64,000 nt of DNA from an uncultured Lachnospiraceae bacterium (GCA_910584845.1 CAJUDH010000003.1:62001-126000), one strand, 5' to 3'; shown: positions 50,648-61,161, counted from the stretch's first letter. Notes: generated from the letters alone by a model not told the origin. Made by a program: numbers and translations.

Positions 50648-50676
50648 TTGAAATATGAAACCCATTGCGATATACT
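50648..50676 (+). promoter_or_regulatory. Promoter upstream of the surface protein gene
   Basis: TTGAAA (50648-50653), 17-base spacer, TATACT (50671-50676). Confidence 0.6.
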
Positions 50677-50771
50677 TATATTGTAAGATTGGAAATAGTA
50701 GGAATTATTTTAGCTTTTAATACGGCATAATGTCGATTATGTCATAAATCAAGAAAGGGGCGTAAATATTT

Positions 50772-50969
50772 ATGAAACAGGAACAGGCAGCAGGCGCACA
50801 GGGAAAGGGCCCCCCATACTTACCCTGCAGGTACCACAAAAGGCTGCCGGACAGGGCGCGGGGCCGCCCCAGGCCCTTGGCTGGCGCGGTAATACGCACC
50901 AGGGGGCTGCTTTTTGCGGGGGACCGCTTGAGGGTAGAAAGCTTTAAAACAAAGGGGAAAGGAGAATAA
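50772..50969 (+). CDS. Possible 65-aa peptide upstream of the surface protein gene
   Basis: An ATG at 50772 follows GAAAGGGG at 12 bases and opens a 65-codon frame that ends six bases before the start of the giant gene. The product is basic and rich in Arg, Gly and Pro, with no recognisable family. The abrupt rise in GC at its start could mean a decayed end of another gene instead of a real small protein. Confidence 0.3.
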   Translation: MKQEQAAGAQGKGPPYLPCRYHKRLPDRARGRPRPLAGAVIRTRGLLFAGDRLRVESFKTKGKGE

Positions 50970-50975
50970 CGTATT

Positions 50976-53900
50976 ATGCCAAGTAAGATTCGCAGGAACT
51001 ACCGGCGGGCGCTGGCCTTCCTTTTGACGGCGGCCATGGTCATCACCAACCTAAGCGCTAACCTGTCTGTGGCCTTTGCGGCAGGCGAGACCGAACGGGC
51101 CTTGTTTATGGTGGAGGGCGCGCAACTCAAGGAGGCCATCCGACTGGCGCAGGAGGAAGGCGAGGTGTTCCGGTTTTCTTCCCTGGAGCTGAAGGCCGGG
51201 AGGAAAAGCATCAAAAACAAGTATGAAAAGCTCTTAGGCGCCAAGGAGGGCAAAGTCTATGGGCTGGACTTGGAGGTTGACGACAGCTACGCCCCGGACG
51301 GGGTTTCACTGGAGGCCTACTACAACGCAGGCACCGGGGATGTAGTGTTCCTGTTTGTCAACGAAAGCGACATGGTGGTGGACTTCTATATAAACATCGA
51401 CGGTTATGAGACGGAAGCAGTAACCGTAGCGCCCAACACGGAGAACGTAGGGGACGGGGATGCCGCCTATGCGGAGGATTACCAGTCCGGCACTATGGTG
51501 GACGACGTAAAGGAAAAACCCAGTGCAGCAGTGGTGGGGACGGAACCCAGTGGGGAAGGGCCTGCCGAAGGGGAACCGGCAGAAACGGAAGAGGCCGGAA
51601 CACAAGGGGCTATAGGGGCTGAAGAGGAAGAAACCGAGGCAACGGAAGAAACCGAAACAACGGAAGAAACCGAGGCAACGGAAGAAACCGGAACAACCGA
51701 AGAAACCGAAGAAACCGAAACAACGGAAGAAACCGAAGAAACCGAAACAACGGAAGAAACCGAGGCAACGGAAGAAACACAAGAAACCGAAGAAACCGAA
51801 ACTACCGAGGCAACGGAAGAAACCGAAGGGGCCATAGAGGAAGCACCTGAAGCAGAAGGCGGTATGCCCTTGGGCATCTCCCGCCACGGGGCAGCAGTCG
51901 TAGCCGTTTCTTTAGATAGCCTAGACGGCGGAAAAGAAACCCAGGAAGGGGAAGCCCAGGAAGAAGCCGGGGCAGAAACCGAAGAGGACGAAGAAGAGGC
52001 CCAGGCAGAAACGGAAGAAGAAACCGAAGAAGCCCAGGCAGAAACGGAAGAAGAAACCGAAGAAGCCCAGGCAGAAACGGAAGAAGAAACCAGGGAAGCC
52101 CAGGCAGAAACCGAAGAAGCCCGGGAAGAGGCTGAAGAAGAAACCGGGGAAGCCCAGGCGGAAACGGAAGAAGAGGCCGAAGAAGGAAGCCGGGAAGAAA
52201 CCGAAGAAGAAACCCGGGAAACGGAAGAAGAAGCCGAAGAAACCCAGGAAGAAACTGAAGGGGCAGCAGGAACCGAAACAGGGGACAAAGCCACCGATAA
52301 GCCCAGTACGGGGAAAGGGGAAGGCAATGGCGCCGACATGGACGGCCAGCTGCTGGAGGATGACACGGAAGTCCTTGGGGAACTGGAAGGTAAGGACTAC
52401 AAGACCGTCACCATCCGCGACCATGCCAATGCCAGGGCGTTTGTGGTGGCATGGGAAGACATAGAGGGGATCCTACTGGAAAACAGGGCGGGTGAGGACG
52501 CCATAGAGTATTCTGTGGAATACCAGGTGAGCTCCCCGGACGCTGCAACCGTAAAAGGCACGGACAGCGTGGAAAAAGGCATGGACCTGTACTTTGCCGT
52601 TCAGGCGCAGGAAGGGTTTGAGGTCGTTGCCGCCTATGCCAACGGGGAAGAGGTCAGTGAGGCAGGGGACGGCGCCCTCGCGAGCGCGTCCAACTGGAAG
52701 GGATACTCCCATGTGTTTGTGGTTGAGGGCGTGGAGGAGGACCTGTGGATTGACGTGGAGGTTGTGCAGCTCGAGGAAGAAAAGCCGATCATCCCTGCCG
52801 CCACTTACACGGCAGAAACCAATGACGCCGTGTTTACCGTCGACGTGCCGGACGGGGCTTTTGCCGAAGAGGTTGAGCTTCAAGTATCTAAAATTGAAAA
52901 TGAATCAAAATTAAAAGAATACACAGACCAGGCCAATGAGGCATTGACCTCCAACCAGGTAGTGGCGGGAGTCCGGGCCTATGACATTTCCTTTGTTTCC
53001 AAAGAATCCGGAGAAGAACTGGAACCGGCAGATACGGTTTCCGTTGGCATCCGGTTTAAGGGGTCTGCCATTGCCAAGGATGTTTCGGACGAAGAAGTAA
53101 CCAGCCTTTCTGTGGTACATTTACCGGAAAATAATGAAGCCCAGGTAATGGCGTCCGTTGACAGCGTAAAAGAAGCCGAGATGGAATTTAAAGCAGACGG
53201 TTTTTCTGTTTATGTAGTCACATCCAATGTTGAGGCAGCAGCAGCCAACGGAGAAAATGGGTTTGCAACCATGCAGGAGGCAATTGATGCCGCGGAGAAT
53301 GGGGATACCATTGTATTAAAGAAAACAATAGCAGAAAACGTAACCATAACCGATAAAACCATCACCATTGATACCAACGGGCAGACATGGCTAAGCAAGA
53401 ACAACTACTCATCTACCGGAGAGGGTTCTATCATTACGGTTTCCAACAGTACCTTGGCTTTGGTCGGGGACGGTAAAATCAGCGGCGTTTCTATTAGCGG
53501 CAGTGAGTATGATAAGCTGGGGCTTGGATGGGTAACGAACGGCAATATCAAATACCGGACCATTACCGCGACAAACAGCCATCTGGTTATTGGTGAAGAG
53601 GGTGCCGAAGGCCCCACCATCGAGGGGAACGGAAACACATCCTATGCATTATATGAGACAGTCAATAAAACCCGGGGCGGCGCTATCTTGGTTCAGGGCG
53701 GCAGCCTGGTGATGAATTCAGGAACCGTCCAGAACGGCTGTTTGGGAGGAAGCAATTCCTATGGCGGAGGAATCGCCGTTGTCGAAGGCGACGGATTTGT
53801 CATGAACGGCGGTACCATCGCCCAGAACATCAATAAAAAGAGCGGCACACGGTATGGCGGCGGCGTTTCTGTAGAAAAAACGGATTTCACCATGAACGGC

Positions 53901-56900
53901 GGCGAGATCACCGGAAATACCGTTGGTTCTTACGGCGGCGGCGTTTATGTGACGGGAACAGCTTCTGCAAAAGCCAATGTAAAAATAAACGGGGGCGCCA
54001 TTTCCAAAAACATAGCGGATTCCCGTGGTGCAGGGCTTTATATCATGTACAGTAACGTAACGATTGACAAAACCACGTTTTCAGAAAACAGCGGAAAAGG
54101 ATGGGGAGGCGCTATATTTGTAGACTGGTCAGAGACGGCGGTCAATGACAGTGTGTTTACAAACAACACCACCTATAACCGGGGCGCTGCTATCTATAAT
54201 GGCGCTCACAGTAAAAAGCTTACGGTCAATGGATGTACGATTACCGGCAACAGCCTGACAAAAGCACTTACGTCTACCGTAGGGGGCGGAATCTGTGACG
54301 AATCGCCGGAGGATCTGGAAATTGGGGGTGGCACCGTTATTACAGATAATACAATAGCCGGCGGAAAAGGCGGTGGTGTCTATGTCCTGAAGAAAAAGGC
54401 CAAAACCATAAGCTTTGGGGATGTCACCATTACCAATAATGAAGCGTCACAGGGCGGCGGCGTTGCCGTTGACACAGGAGCCAGTACACTTACCGCGGCG
54501 AATAAGCCGTCCATCGTGATCACGGACGGGACGAAAGTTTATGGAAACACTGCCAGGGCCGACAATGCCGTTGCCGGCACCAGCGCCCATGTATCGGATG
54601 ATTTTTTGTTCTTCAACATAGACAGCAATATTAAAAAGACCGGATTTGACAATCATGTGGTAATGGTAGGCATGGATGAGTATACGCTGGTAAACGGCGG
54701 GGACTCCAATGTTGAGACTAAGAATACTTCCAGAGGCTACTACAATTACCAAGAATCCAAGCTGACGAAAGAAGACTGCGTTGACAGCAAGGATGTTTAT
54801 CTGGATCCGGCAAAGAAAGCGGAGTTATACGTTTGGCTCACCGACGAAAACGGCAACGGGCATGGGGAAAAGCTGACAGAGGCCAACGGGCTTTGCACCA
54901 CCTTAAAGGATGCCTATGAAGCCGCAAAGAAGGATGGGGCAAGCGGAAAGGTCTATATCTGCAGCACAATGACCCTCACCGAGGAAGATAACCCGTATCT
55001 GGCAGATACAAATGTAACCTATATGCGTTATAAGACGTTCCAGAGCGGACATATGTTCTCTGTCAAAGGCGGGGAAAGCGTTACTTTCAACGGGTCGCAT
55101 GTTGACGGCTGTGGGATTGAGACAGACAGTGCAATGGTCGAATGCGGCCTCAACGCCACCCTGACCATTGCTGGTGAAACCGTTTTAGAAAATGCCAATA
55201 ACGTAGATAGCAGCGGCGGTGCGGTTAAGGTTCATGGCAATAGCTACAATGGATCCAATCATGCAACCTTCTATATGACAGGGGGTACCATCCGGAACAA
55301 CCGTGCGAAGGAAGGCGGCGGTATCTATGTATTTGGCAGCGCTATGGCATGGCAGCATGGAACCAAGGCGGTCATCACCGGAGGTACCATTTCCGGCAAT
55401 GTGGCGACTACCGGCAACGGTGGCGGTATCCTGGTCGAAAACAGCGGCACATTAAGGATGGAGTCAGGCAAACCGTTAATCGAAAACAATATTGCTGCGT
55501 TCCAGGGCGGCGGTATCTGTATCGGAAGCGACTGGGGCGGATATGATGCGTCAGAGGGATACATTTACAGCGCCACGATTACAGGGAACGATTGTGTGCA
55601 GGCAGGAACTAATTATGCAGGCGGCGGCGGTATCCATATATGGGCCGGAAGTTCCCTGAATATGAAAAATGTTTACATGCATAGCAATTACGGGACGGCG
55701 AGTGTGTCAGGCCAGTCGGCGCTGTACTCCTGCCCAACCGGAAAGCTGGCGATCTTTGAACTGGACGGTGCATTAATTACCAATAATAAGAGTTCTGTGG
55801 CCTGGACGGAATTCCCGGATATCAGCTTTAACGGCCATGGGTTATATGCCAATGTCTCTGAATTCGCTTTAGGCGGCGGGGAGAATAACTGGCTGAAAGG
55901 CAAACCGAGTTCCACAACTCCGGCGCCGAAGCCTTATTACCAAAACACAAAGGAATCCTTTGCGATCAGCAGCAACGTGACGGCGAACACCATTGAACTG
56001 GCAGAAAGGGAAGCAACGGTTATCATAACAGAAAACCGGTCGCATCAGCCAGGGTCTGCTATTGCAAATAACGGTACTTTGATTATTGGTACCGAGACGA
56101 AAGCCCTGGAAGTTGTAAAGAAGTGGGAAGCAGCGGATGGCGGCGAACTGGATGAACATCCGGATCAGGTGATGGTCAATCTGGCCTACCGGGACGAAAA
56201 CGGAAAGGTTGTGGTGGTGGATACCGATACCCGCAAAGATGCCCGCCAGATTCTAAGCGAGGCAAATGAGTGGCGTTATTGCTGGACCAACCTGGGTGAA
56301 AATACAGATTGGACGGTTGTGGAAGCCAATATCACCGGTTTTGACCCGGAGGTACCGGAAGCGGTTAAGGTATCAAACCCGCTTTTAAACCAGCTGTATC
56401 AGGTCACACTCACAAACAAGAAAGATGAGGGCAGCAATCCAGGAAGCCTGACCGTAAGCAAAAAAGCTTATAAGGAAAATCCGGATGCCAATGAAACCTT
56501 CACTTTCGTGGTAGAGCTTACCAATACGGGGGAGGGCCTGTTCACATACCGCATTAAAAAAGCGGACGGGACAAAAGGCGAACTGCAATGGATCGAAGAC
56601 GTGTCTTCTTTTGAAGTAACCATAAAATCCGGCGAGGAATTTACGGTTGAAGGCCTTCCGGAAGGAGCCGGCTATACCGTGGCCGAAACGGAAGAAAGCC
56701 GTGAAAATTATGCCGTCTATGTAGACGGAAAACTGGTAGCGGACGGCAAGGCAACCGGCACGATTAAAAAATCGGACGGCAACAACAATACCCAGGTAAC
56801 CATCCAATATTCCAATGTGGAGACCACGGATATCAGCGGATCCAAAATATGGGACGACGATAATGACCGCGACGGGGTACGCCCTGAAAAGATCCACATT

Positions 56901-58319
56901 ACCCTGCAATCTTCTAACGGCCTGTCTTATGAAAAGGAAGTAACTGCCGATGCAGAGGGCAATTGGACCTGGAGCTTTACCGGATTGCCGAAACGGGATA
57001 AGGACGGAAACCTGCTAACCTACCACATCAGTGAAGAAGCCGTAACCAGCTACAGCAGCGTTTATGCAGAAAACGCTTCGGGAGAATTACAGGAATTTGA
57101 TATTAAAAACATACACACGCCGGGCAAGACCAGCCGCACTGTGGAAAAAGTGTGGAAAGACGGCGACAACCGGGATCATGTGCGCCCAGAATCCATAACC
57201 GTCCAGTTGTATGAGGAAGTAGACGGAAACCGGAAAGCTTCTGGTGAGGCGGTAACGCTAAATCAAGGAAACCACTGGTCGTACACATGGGAAAACCTGT
57301 TTGAAAAGGAAAACGGCAAAACCATTTCCTATTCTGTAGAAGAAGTGGATGTGCCGGGTAAATATGAAGTTGTAATCCAGGAAACCGGAACCAAGTTCAT
57401 TATTACAAACACTTACAACCCGCTCACTGTTTCCAAAACCGTAGAGAAACGCTGGGAGGACAACGAAAACAGCGACCGGCTGCGTCCTGCTTCTGTCCAG
57501 GTCAGGCTTTTGGCAGATGGAAACCAGGCAGACGTAAAGGACGCCGTAGTAACCCTAAACGCCTCAAACAATTGGAAATACACATGGAATGGCCTTCCTG
57601 TAAACCGCAATGGGGAAGCAATTTCCTATACGGTTGAGGAAATTAATGTCCCGGCAGGCTATTCGGCAACCGTGGCTGTGGATGGCGATACCATAACCGT
57701 TACCAACACACATGCCCCGGCAACCGTTAAACGGACGGTGCATAAGGTATGGAATGACAATAACGGCCAAGACCGGCAAAGGCCGGATAGTATTTCTGTC
57801 GAATTGCTGGCAGATGGGGAAACCTTGGAGACGGTCACCCTTAACGAAGCAAACCATTGGAGCCACCAATGGGAAAACCTGCCGGAAAACGGCAAAAACG
57901 GAAACAAAATCTCTTACACGGTAAAAGAAGTCAACGTAGATGGATATACCGTAAGCATAAGTGAAAGTAATGGCGTCATAACCATTACCAACACCCCCGA
58001 CAAGCCCAGCAAACCCAACCGTCCTGGTGGCGGCGGCAGCGGTGGCGGCGGTGGCGGTGGCGGCGGCAATACCCCCGGAGGCCCCGGCGAACCCGGCGAA
58101 CCGACCCGGATTGACGAGCCAGACGTACCGTTGGCCAACTTTAATGAGATCGATCCGGATCTCATCCCGCTGGTAGAAGAAGAAGTGCCCCTGGCATCTT
58201 TCCTTCCCAAAACGGGGGATTCCCGTAGCGTGGCCATGTGGATGCTGGTATTTGGCGGAGCCGGAATCGGCATGTTGGCTACAGCCATCGGACTGAAGAA
58301 AAAACGCAAAGAAAGTTAA
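50976..58319 (+). CDS. Giant LPXTG cell-wall-anchored surface protein with Cna-B repeats
   Basis: This 2447-aa protein has a signal peptide (about residues 1-36, LTAAMVITNLSANLSVAFAA) and an N-terminal domain to about 170. Two Thr/Glu-rich stretches follow (about 216-285 and 323-435), the second with an 11-residue unit EAQAETEEETE encoded by tandem 33-bp repeats from 51996. Residues about 750-1700 repeat GGG(I/V)xV and MNGGxI motifs, typical of a right-handed beta-helix adhesin. From about 1708 to 2345 come five or six Cna-B-like domains (KVWKDGDNRDHVRPESI type), which stiffen stalks by internal cross-links. A Gly-rich linker and the sortase signal LPKTG (2410-2414), a membrane helix and KKKRKES end it. 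No sortase gene is in the window. It is likely an adhesin or polymer-binding protein. Confidence 0.92.
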   Translation: MPSKIRRNYRRALAFLLTAAMVITNLSANLSVAFAAGETERALFMVEGAQLKEAIRLAQEEGEVFRFSSLELKAGRKSIKNKYEKLLGAKEGKVYGLDLEVDDSYAPDGVSLEAYYNAGTGDVVFLFVNESDMVVDFYINIDGYETEAVTVAPNTENVGDGDAAYAEDYQSGTMVDDVKEKPSAAVVGTEPSGEGPAEGEPAETEEAGTQGAIGAEEEETEATEETETTEETEATEETGTTEETEETETTEETEETETTEETEATEETQETEETETTEATEETEGAIEEAPEAEGGMPLGISRHGAAVVAVSLDSLDGGKETQEGEAQEEAGAETEEDEEEAQAETEEETEEAQAETEEETEEAQAETEEETREAQAETEEAREEAEEETGEAQAETEEEAEEGSREETEEETRETEEEAEETQEETEGAAGTETGDKATDKPSTGKGEGNGADMDGQLLEDDTEVLGELEGKDYKTVTIRDHANARAFVVAWEDIEGILLENRAGEDAIEYSVEYQVSSPDAATVKGTDSVEKGMDLYFAVQAQEGFEVVAAYANGEEVSEAGDGALASASNWKGYSHVFVVEGVEEDLWIDVEVVQLEEEKPIIPAATYTAETNDAVFTVDVPDGAFAEEVELQVSKIENESKLKEYTDQANEALTSNQVVAGVRAYDISFVSKESGEELEPADTVSVGIRFKGSAIAKDVSDEEVTSLSVVHLPENNEAQVMASVDSVKEAEMEFKADGFSVYVVTSNVEAAAANGENGFATMQEAIDAAENGDTIVLKKTIAENVTITDKTITIDTNGQTWLSKNNYSSTGEGSIITVSNSTLALVGDGKISGVSISGSEYDKLGLGWVTNGNIKYRTITATNSHLVIGEEGAEGPTIEGNGNTSYALYETVNKTRGGAILVQGGSLVMNSGTVQNGCLGGSNSYGGGIAVVEGDGFVMNGGTIAQNINKKSGTRYGGGVSVEKTDFTMNGGEITGNTVGSYGGGVYVTGTASAKANVKINGGAISKNIADSRGAGLYIMYSNVTIDKTTFSENSGKGWGGAIFVDWSETAVNDSVFTNNTTYNRGAAIYNGAHSKKLTVNGCTITGNSLTKALTSTVGGGICDESPEDLEIGGGTVITDNTIAGGKGGGVYVLKKKAKTISFGDVTITNNEASQGGGVAVDTGASTLTAANKPSIVITDGTKVYGNTARADNAVAGTSAHVSDDFLFFNIDSNIKKTGFDNHVVMVGMDEYTLVNGGDSNVETKNTSRGYYNYQESKLTKEDCVDSKDVYLDPAKKAELYVWLTDENGNGHGEKLTEANGLCTTLKDAYEAAKKDGASGKVYICSTMTLTEEDNPYLADTNVTYMRYKTFQSGHMFSVKGGESVTFNGSHVDGCGIETDSAMVECGLNATLTIAGETVLENANNVDSSGGAVKVHGNSYNGSNHATFYMTGGTIRNNRAKEGGGIYVFGSAMAWQHGTKAVITGGTISGNVATTGNGGGILVENSGTLRMESGKPLIENNIAAFQGGGICIGSDWGGYDASEGYIYSATITGNDCVQAGTNYAGGGGIHIWAGSSLNMKNVYMHSNYGTASVSGQSALYSCPTGKLAIFELDGALITNNKSSVAWTEFPDISFNGHGLYANVSEFALGGGENNWLKGKPSSTTPAPKPYYQNTKESFAISSNVTANTIELAEREATVIITENRSHQPGSAIANNGTLIIGTETKALEVVKKWEAADGGELDEHPDQVMVNLAYRDENGKVVVVDTDTRKDARQILSEANEWRYCWTNLGENTDWTVVEANITGFDPEVPEAVKVSNPLLNQLYQVTLTNKKDEGSNPGSLTVSKKAYKENPDANETFTFVVELTNTGEGLFTYRIKKADGTKGELQWIEDVSSFEVTIKSGEEFTVEGLPEGAGYTVAETEESRENYAVYVDGKLVADGKATGTIKKSDGNNNTQVTIQYSNVETTDISGSKIWDDDNDRDGVRPEKIHITLQSSNGLSYEKEVTADAEGNWTWSFTGLPKRDKDGNLLTYHISEEAVTSYSSVYAENASGELQEFDIKNIHTPGKTSRTVEKVWKDGDNRDHVRPESITVQLYEEVDGNRKASGEAVTLNQGNHWSYTWENLFEKENGKTISYSVEEVDVPGKYEVVIQETGTKFIITNTYNPLTVSKTVEKRWEDNENSDRLRPASVQVRLLADGNQADVKDAVVTLNASNNWKYTWNGLPVNRNGEAISYTVEEINVPAGYSATVAVDGDTITVTNTHAPATVKRTVHKVWNDNNGQDRQRPDSISVELLADGETLETVTLNEANHWSHQWENLPENGKNGNKISYTVKEVNVDGYTVSISESNGVITITNTPDKPSKPNRPGGGGSGGGGGGGGGNTPGGPGEPGEPTRIDEPDVPLANFNEIDPDLIPLVEEEVPLASFLPKTGDSRSVAMWMLVFGGAGIGMLATAIGLKKKRKES

Positions 58320-58320
58320 A

Positions 58321-58362
58321 GGCAAAAAATCCCCCGGATTTAAATCCGGGGGATTTTTTGCC
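58321..58362. terminator. Perfect bidirectional terminator
   Basis: A 42-bp perfect palindrome (21-bp arms including AAAAAATCCCCCGG and its complement) separates the convergent surface protein and radical SAM genes and gives a U-run in both directions. Confidence 0.88.
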
Positions 58363-58364
58363 CC

Positions 58365-59810
58365 TTACTGCCTTCTTCCCTTATAGGTGCCCGCCATTTT
58401 TAAATAGGGCAGTTCCTTTTTCAAATCCATGCAGATACTCTTATGCCAAAAAAATTCTCCTAAAAATAATATTTTATGCATCCAGTCCTCAAACAGCAAA
58501 GCGCGGGCCAGCCGCTTAACCGAATAGATTTTCCTGCTGGCGTATATATGCTCCAGCTGAAGGCCATAGGGGGTGATATTGGGGGGATAATGTACCACAC
58601 ATCCGTTATATTTCGACCAGTTTTTATGTAGCAGCCGGCCTTTGTTAGCTTCATAGGCCGGCGTCCCGGGTACAAAATACATGGATTGGATTAACACGCC
58701 TTTGATATTATTCTCGATCACAAAGTCTGCCAGGCGCCTTCCAATGCCCTTTTGGTTATTGTCCGCCCCTAAAATAAACAGCCCCCGGACGCTAAGGCCG
58801 TGACGCTGGATATTCTGTATGGAGTGTTTGATTTCTTCCACCGTGCTCTTTTTGTGGTAAGCCTGAAAGTCCCTGTCGTCAATAAATTCAATCCCCATGG
58901 CAAGTTCGAAAAATCCGGCTTTTTTCAGCAAATCCAGCATTTCATCGTCAAACCCTACTTCATATCGGGCCTGGACGGTAAAATGGGTGTGGATCCCTGC
59001 CTCAATGATGCCATGCAAAACGGCCATGGCCCACTGCCGGTCGGCAAAGAAATTGTCGTCGGTAATCCACAGCCCACGCAGGAGCCGGGGAAAGCGGCCG
59101 GATTCAAAAAAGGCAAGGGACTGGCGGATATCTTCTATCACGTCTTTTACCGACCGGGTCCGGACCTGCCTCCCAAAATGGCGCACCAGGGCACAGTAAT
59201 CGCATTGGTGGGGGCATCCCCTGGAAGCGTGTACCTGGGGCCAAATCGTATTGTAATGGACACGGTCATGATACCGGTAAACCAGGTTCCGGTCTGCTAT
59301 GCCGTCAATATTACGGGGCGGCTTGCGCTGCCCGGTTACCACCAGCCGCCCGCCTTGCCGGTATGCCACTCCCGGCACCGTAACCGGCCCTCCTTGCTTT
59401 AAGGCATGAAGCAGCTCTAAAATGCTTTCATCCCCTTCCCCCAGCAACACAAAATCCCCATATCGGGCGGCTTCCGGATAATTCATGGACGCGTGGAGCC
59501 CCCCTAATACTACCACGGCTTTCGTATGCTTTTTAAAATAGCGGGCTAATTGATACCCCCGGTTGGCGTTAAAGGTGAAAATCCCGCCAACAAAAATTAC
59601 GTCTGCGTCTGTCACGTCATCCTTGGGGATTTTAGAAATGGATTCGCTGTACATCAATGTATCCTCATACTCCCCTTTTACAATAGTTGCCAACCAATTG
59701 AGCCCTACCGAAGGGGTGCGTATGTACCGGTCATAGACAAAATAATTCAACACCGTCCTCTTATAAGGGCGCTCCCCCGGTTCCAGGAACCTGATTTTTC
59801 GAATATCCAT
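58365..59810 (-). CDS. B12-binding radical SAM protein
   Basis: This 481-aa protein starts at ATG 59810 behind CAGGGGGATGGATA; a longer frame lacks a binding site. The N-terminal half is a cobalamin-binding-like domain (DADVIFVGGIFTFNANRGYQ, VVVLGGLHASMNYPEAARYGD, LLGEGDESILELLHAL). The radical SAM motif is CPHQCDYC at about residues 200-207, followed by DDNFFADRQWA and EFIDDRDFQAYHKKS. Such enzymes methylate or cyclise unactivated carbons in lipids, cofactors and natural products. No companion biosynthesis genes are adjacent, so the substrate is open. The domain order resembles the hopanoid and BchE class. Confidence 0.88.
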   Translation of the reverse strand: MDIRKIRFLEPGERPYKRTVLNYFVYDRYIRTPSVGLNWLATIVKGEYEDTLMYSESISKIPKDDVTDADVIFVGGIFTFNANRGYQLARYFKKHTKAVVVLGGLHASMNYPEAARYGDFVLLGEGDESILELLHALKQGGPVTVPGVAYRQGGRLVVTGQRKPPRNIDGIADRNLVYRYHDRVHYNTIWPQVHASRGCPHQCDYCALVRHFGRQVRTRSVKDVIEDIRQSLAFFESGRFPRLLRGLWITDDNFFADRQWAMAVLHGIIEAGIHTHFTVQARYEVGFDDEMLDLLKKAGFFELAMGIEFIDDRDFQAYHKKSTVEEIKHSIQNIQRHGLSVRGLFILGADNNQKGIGRRLADFVIENNIKGVLIQSMYFVPGTPAYEANKGRLLHKNWSKYNGCVVHYPPNITPYGLQLEHIYASRKIYSVKRLARALLFEDWMHKILFLGEFFWHKSICMDLKKELPYLKMAGTYKGRRQ

Positions 59811-60110
59811 TATCCATCCCCCTGTCCTGTGCCTGCCTCCAATACCCCTTTGTGCCCAAATCTGCAAAGCGGTTTCTGCCGGCTGCCCACTCGCTTATAA
59901 AATTTTAGCATATCCGCCCCCATCTTTCAATATGGGGATTTTCCGGTCGCAAATATTAAAGTTTTATGGTATAATCACTTGGCATACGATTATTTTATAT
60001 GTAAAGATCTGAATACCGTTTTTGTCATCTGTACGCTCTGGTACTGAGAAGATAGGTTTGGGGGAATTTAGCCTTTGAGGGACATTCTCCCCATCTGGAA
60101 GGGAATTATT
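59811..60110. other. Intergenic region with divergent starts
   Basis: About 300 bases between the divergent radical SAM and dus genes. Only the promoter at 59947-59975 stands out; no small gene is seen. Confidence 0.5.
59947..59975 (+). promoter_or_regulatory. Promoter of dus
   Basis: TATAAT at 59970-59975 preceded by TGG as an extended -10 element; the -35 box (TCGCAA, 59947-59952) is weak. The leader would be about 130 nucleotides. Confidence 0.5.
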
Positions 60111-61082
60111 ATGGATTGTTACTTTGCGCCCATGGAAGGGGTTACCGGATATGTATTCCGCAATGCCCACCGCCGGTTTTACGGCAATATAACAAAGTAT
60201 TTTACCCCTTTTCTCGCGCCAAACTGTTCCCGGAAGCTGTCGTCACGGGAACGGAACGATATTTTGCCGGAACATAACAAGGGGATTATGCTGGTGCCCC
60301 AAGTCCTGACGAACCGGGCCGAGGATTTTATCTGGGCGGCACAAGCCATACAAGAATTTGGCTATGGGGAAGTCAACCTGAACTTAGGCTGCCCTTCGGG
60401 TACTGTGGTAACAAAATACCGCGGCGCGGGCTTTCTGGCCTTGCCCCAGGAGTTGGACCGTTTTCTGGAAAAGGCCGCCAGGGGCATGGAGCAAATGGGG
60501 ATGAAATTTTCCATAAAAACGAGGATCGGAAAATCAGACCCGGATGAATTCCGACAGCTGCTCTTGATTTTTAACCGGTATCCCCTGGAAAAATTGATTA
60601 TCCATCCAAGGCTTCAAACCGACTTCTACCAAAACCGCCCTAACTTTCCCGTGTTCCAGTATGCCGTGGAACATAGCAGCAACCCTCTGTGTTACAATGG
60701 CGACATCTTTTCCGAAGAGGATTTTATCTGCTTTCAAAACCAATTCCCCACGGTGCCATCAATTATGCTGGGAAGAGGGCTTTTACAAAACCCTGCCTTA
60801 GCGGAAACCATAGCCGACAGGGGAAAAGATCCTACCGGAAAAAATCCGCCCCAGCAAAGGCTTCTGCGGTTGCGGGCTTTCCATGACGCCGTGTTGGAGG
60901 GCTACCAAAATACCATCCCCGGCGACCGGAATGTGTTATTTAAAATGAAAGAGCTTTGGTCTTACTGGGGGAAAAACTTCCCGGGGGAAGGCCATTTACT
61001 GAAAAAACTCAAAAAATCCCGATGGATACCCGAATATACGGAGGCCGTAGACGGGATATTGCCCCGTCCCCCTGTATCCTAA
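60111..61082 (+). CDS. dus: tRNA-dihydrouridine synthase
   Basis: The 323-aa FMN enzyme reduces uridines in the tRNA D loop with NADPH. ATG 60111 follows GGAAGGGA and gives the family start DCYFAPMEGVTGYVFRNAH. Landmarks are LVPQVLTNRAEDFIWAA, the catalytic cysteine in NLNLGCPSGTVV, KYRGAG, SIKTRIG, IIHPRLQTDFY and YNGDIF. The C-terminal helical tRNA-binding domain is complete. Which D-loop position it serves cannot be told. Confidence 0.93.
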   Translation: MDCYFAPMEGVTGYVFRNAHRRFYGNITKYFTPFLAPNCSRKLSSRERNDILPEHNKGIMLVPQVLTNRAEDFIWAAQAIQEFGYGEVNLNLGCPSGTVVTKYRGAGFLALPQELDRFLEKAARGMEQMGMKFSIKTRIGKSDPDEFRQLLLIFNRYPLEKLIIHPRLQTDFYQNRPNFPVFQYAVEHSSNPLCYNGDIFSEEDFICFQNQFPTVPSIMLGRGLLQNPALAETIADRGKDPTGKNPPQQRLLRLRAFHDAVLEGYQNTIPGDRNVLFKMKELWSYWGKNFPGEGHLLKKLKKSRWIPEYTEAVDGILPRPPVS

Positions 61083-61161
61083 GCCGGCGCCCTCTCCACT
61101 TGGGAGCATCATACAAAACAGGTTTTTTATGAAAAGCCTATCCTATAAAACAAAATGCCCC

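Noticed and set aside
51996..52130. CRISPR array
   Set aside because: The repeats are in-frame 33-bp coding repeats without spacers; no cas gene or spaced direct repeats were found anywhere in the window.
51479..52366. A long minus-strand frame rich in Ser and Val opposite the surface protein gene
   Set aside because: It is the mirror of the Glu/Thr-rich repeat codons and has no ribosome binding site or family resemblance.
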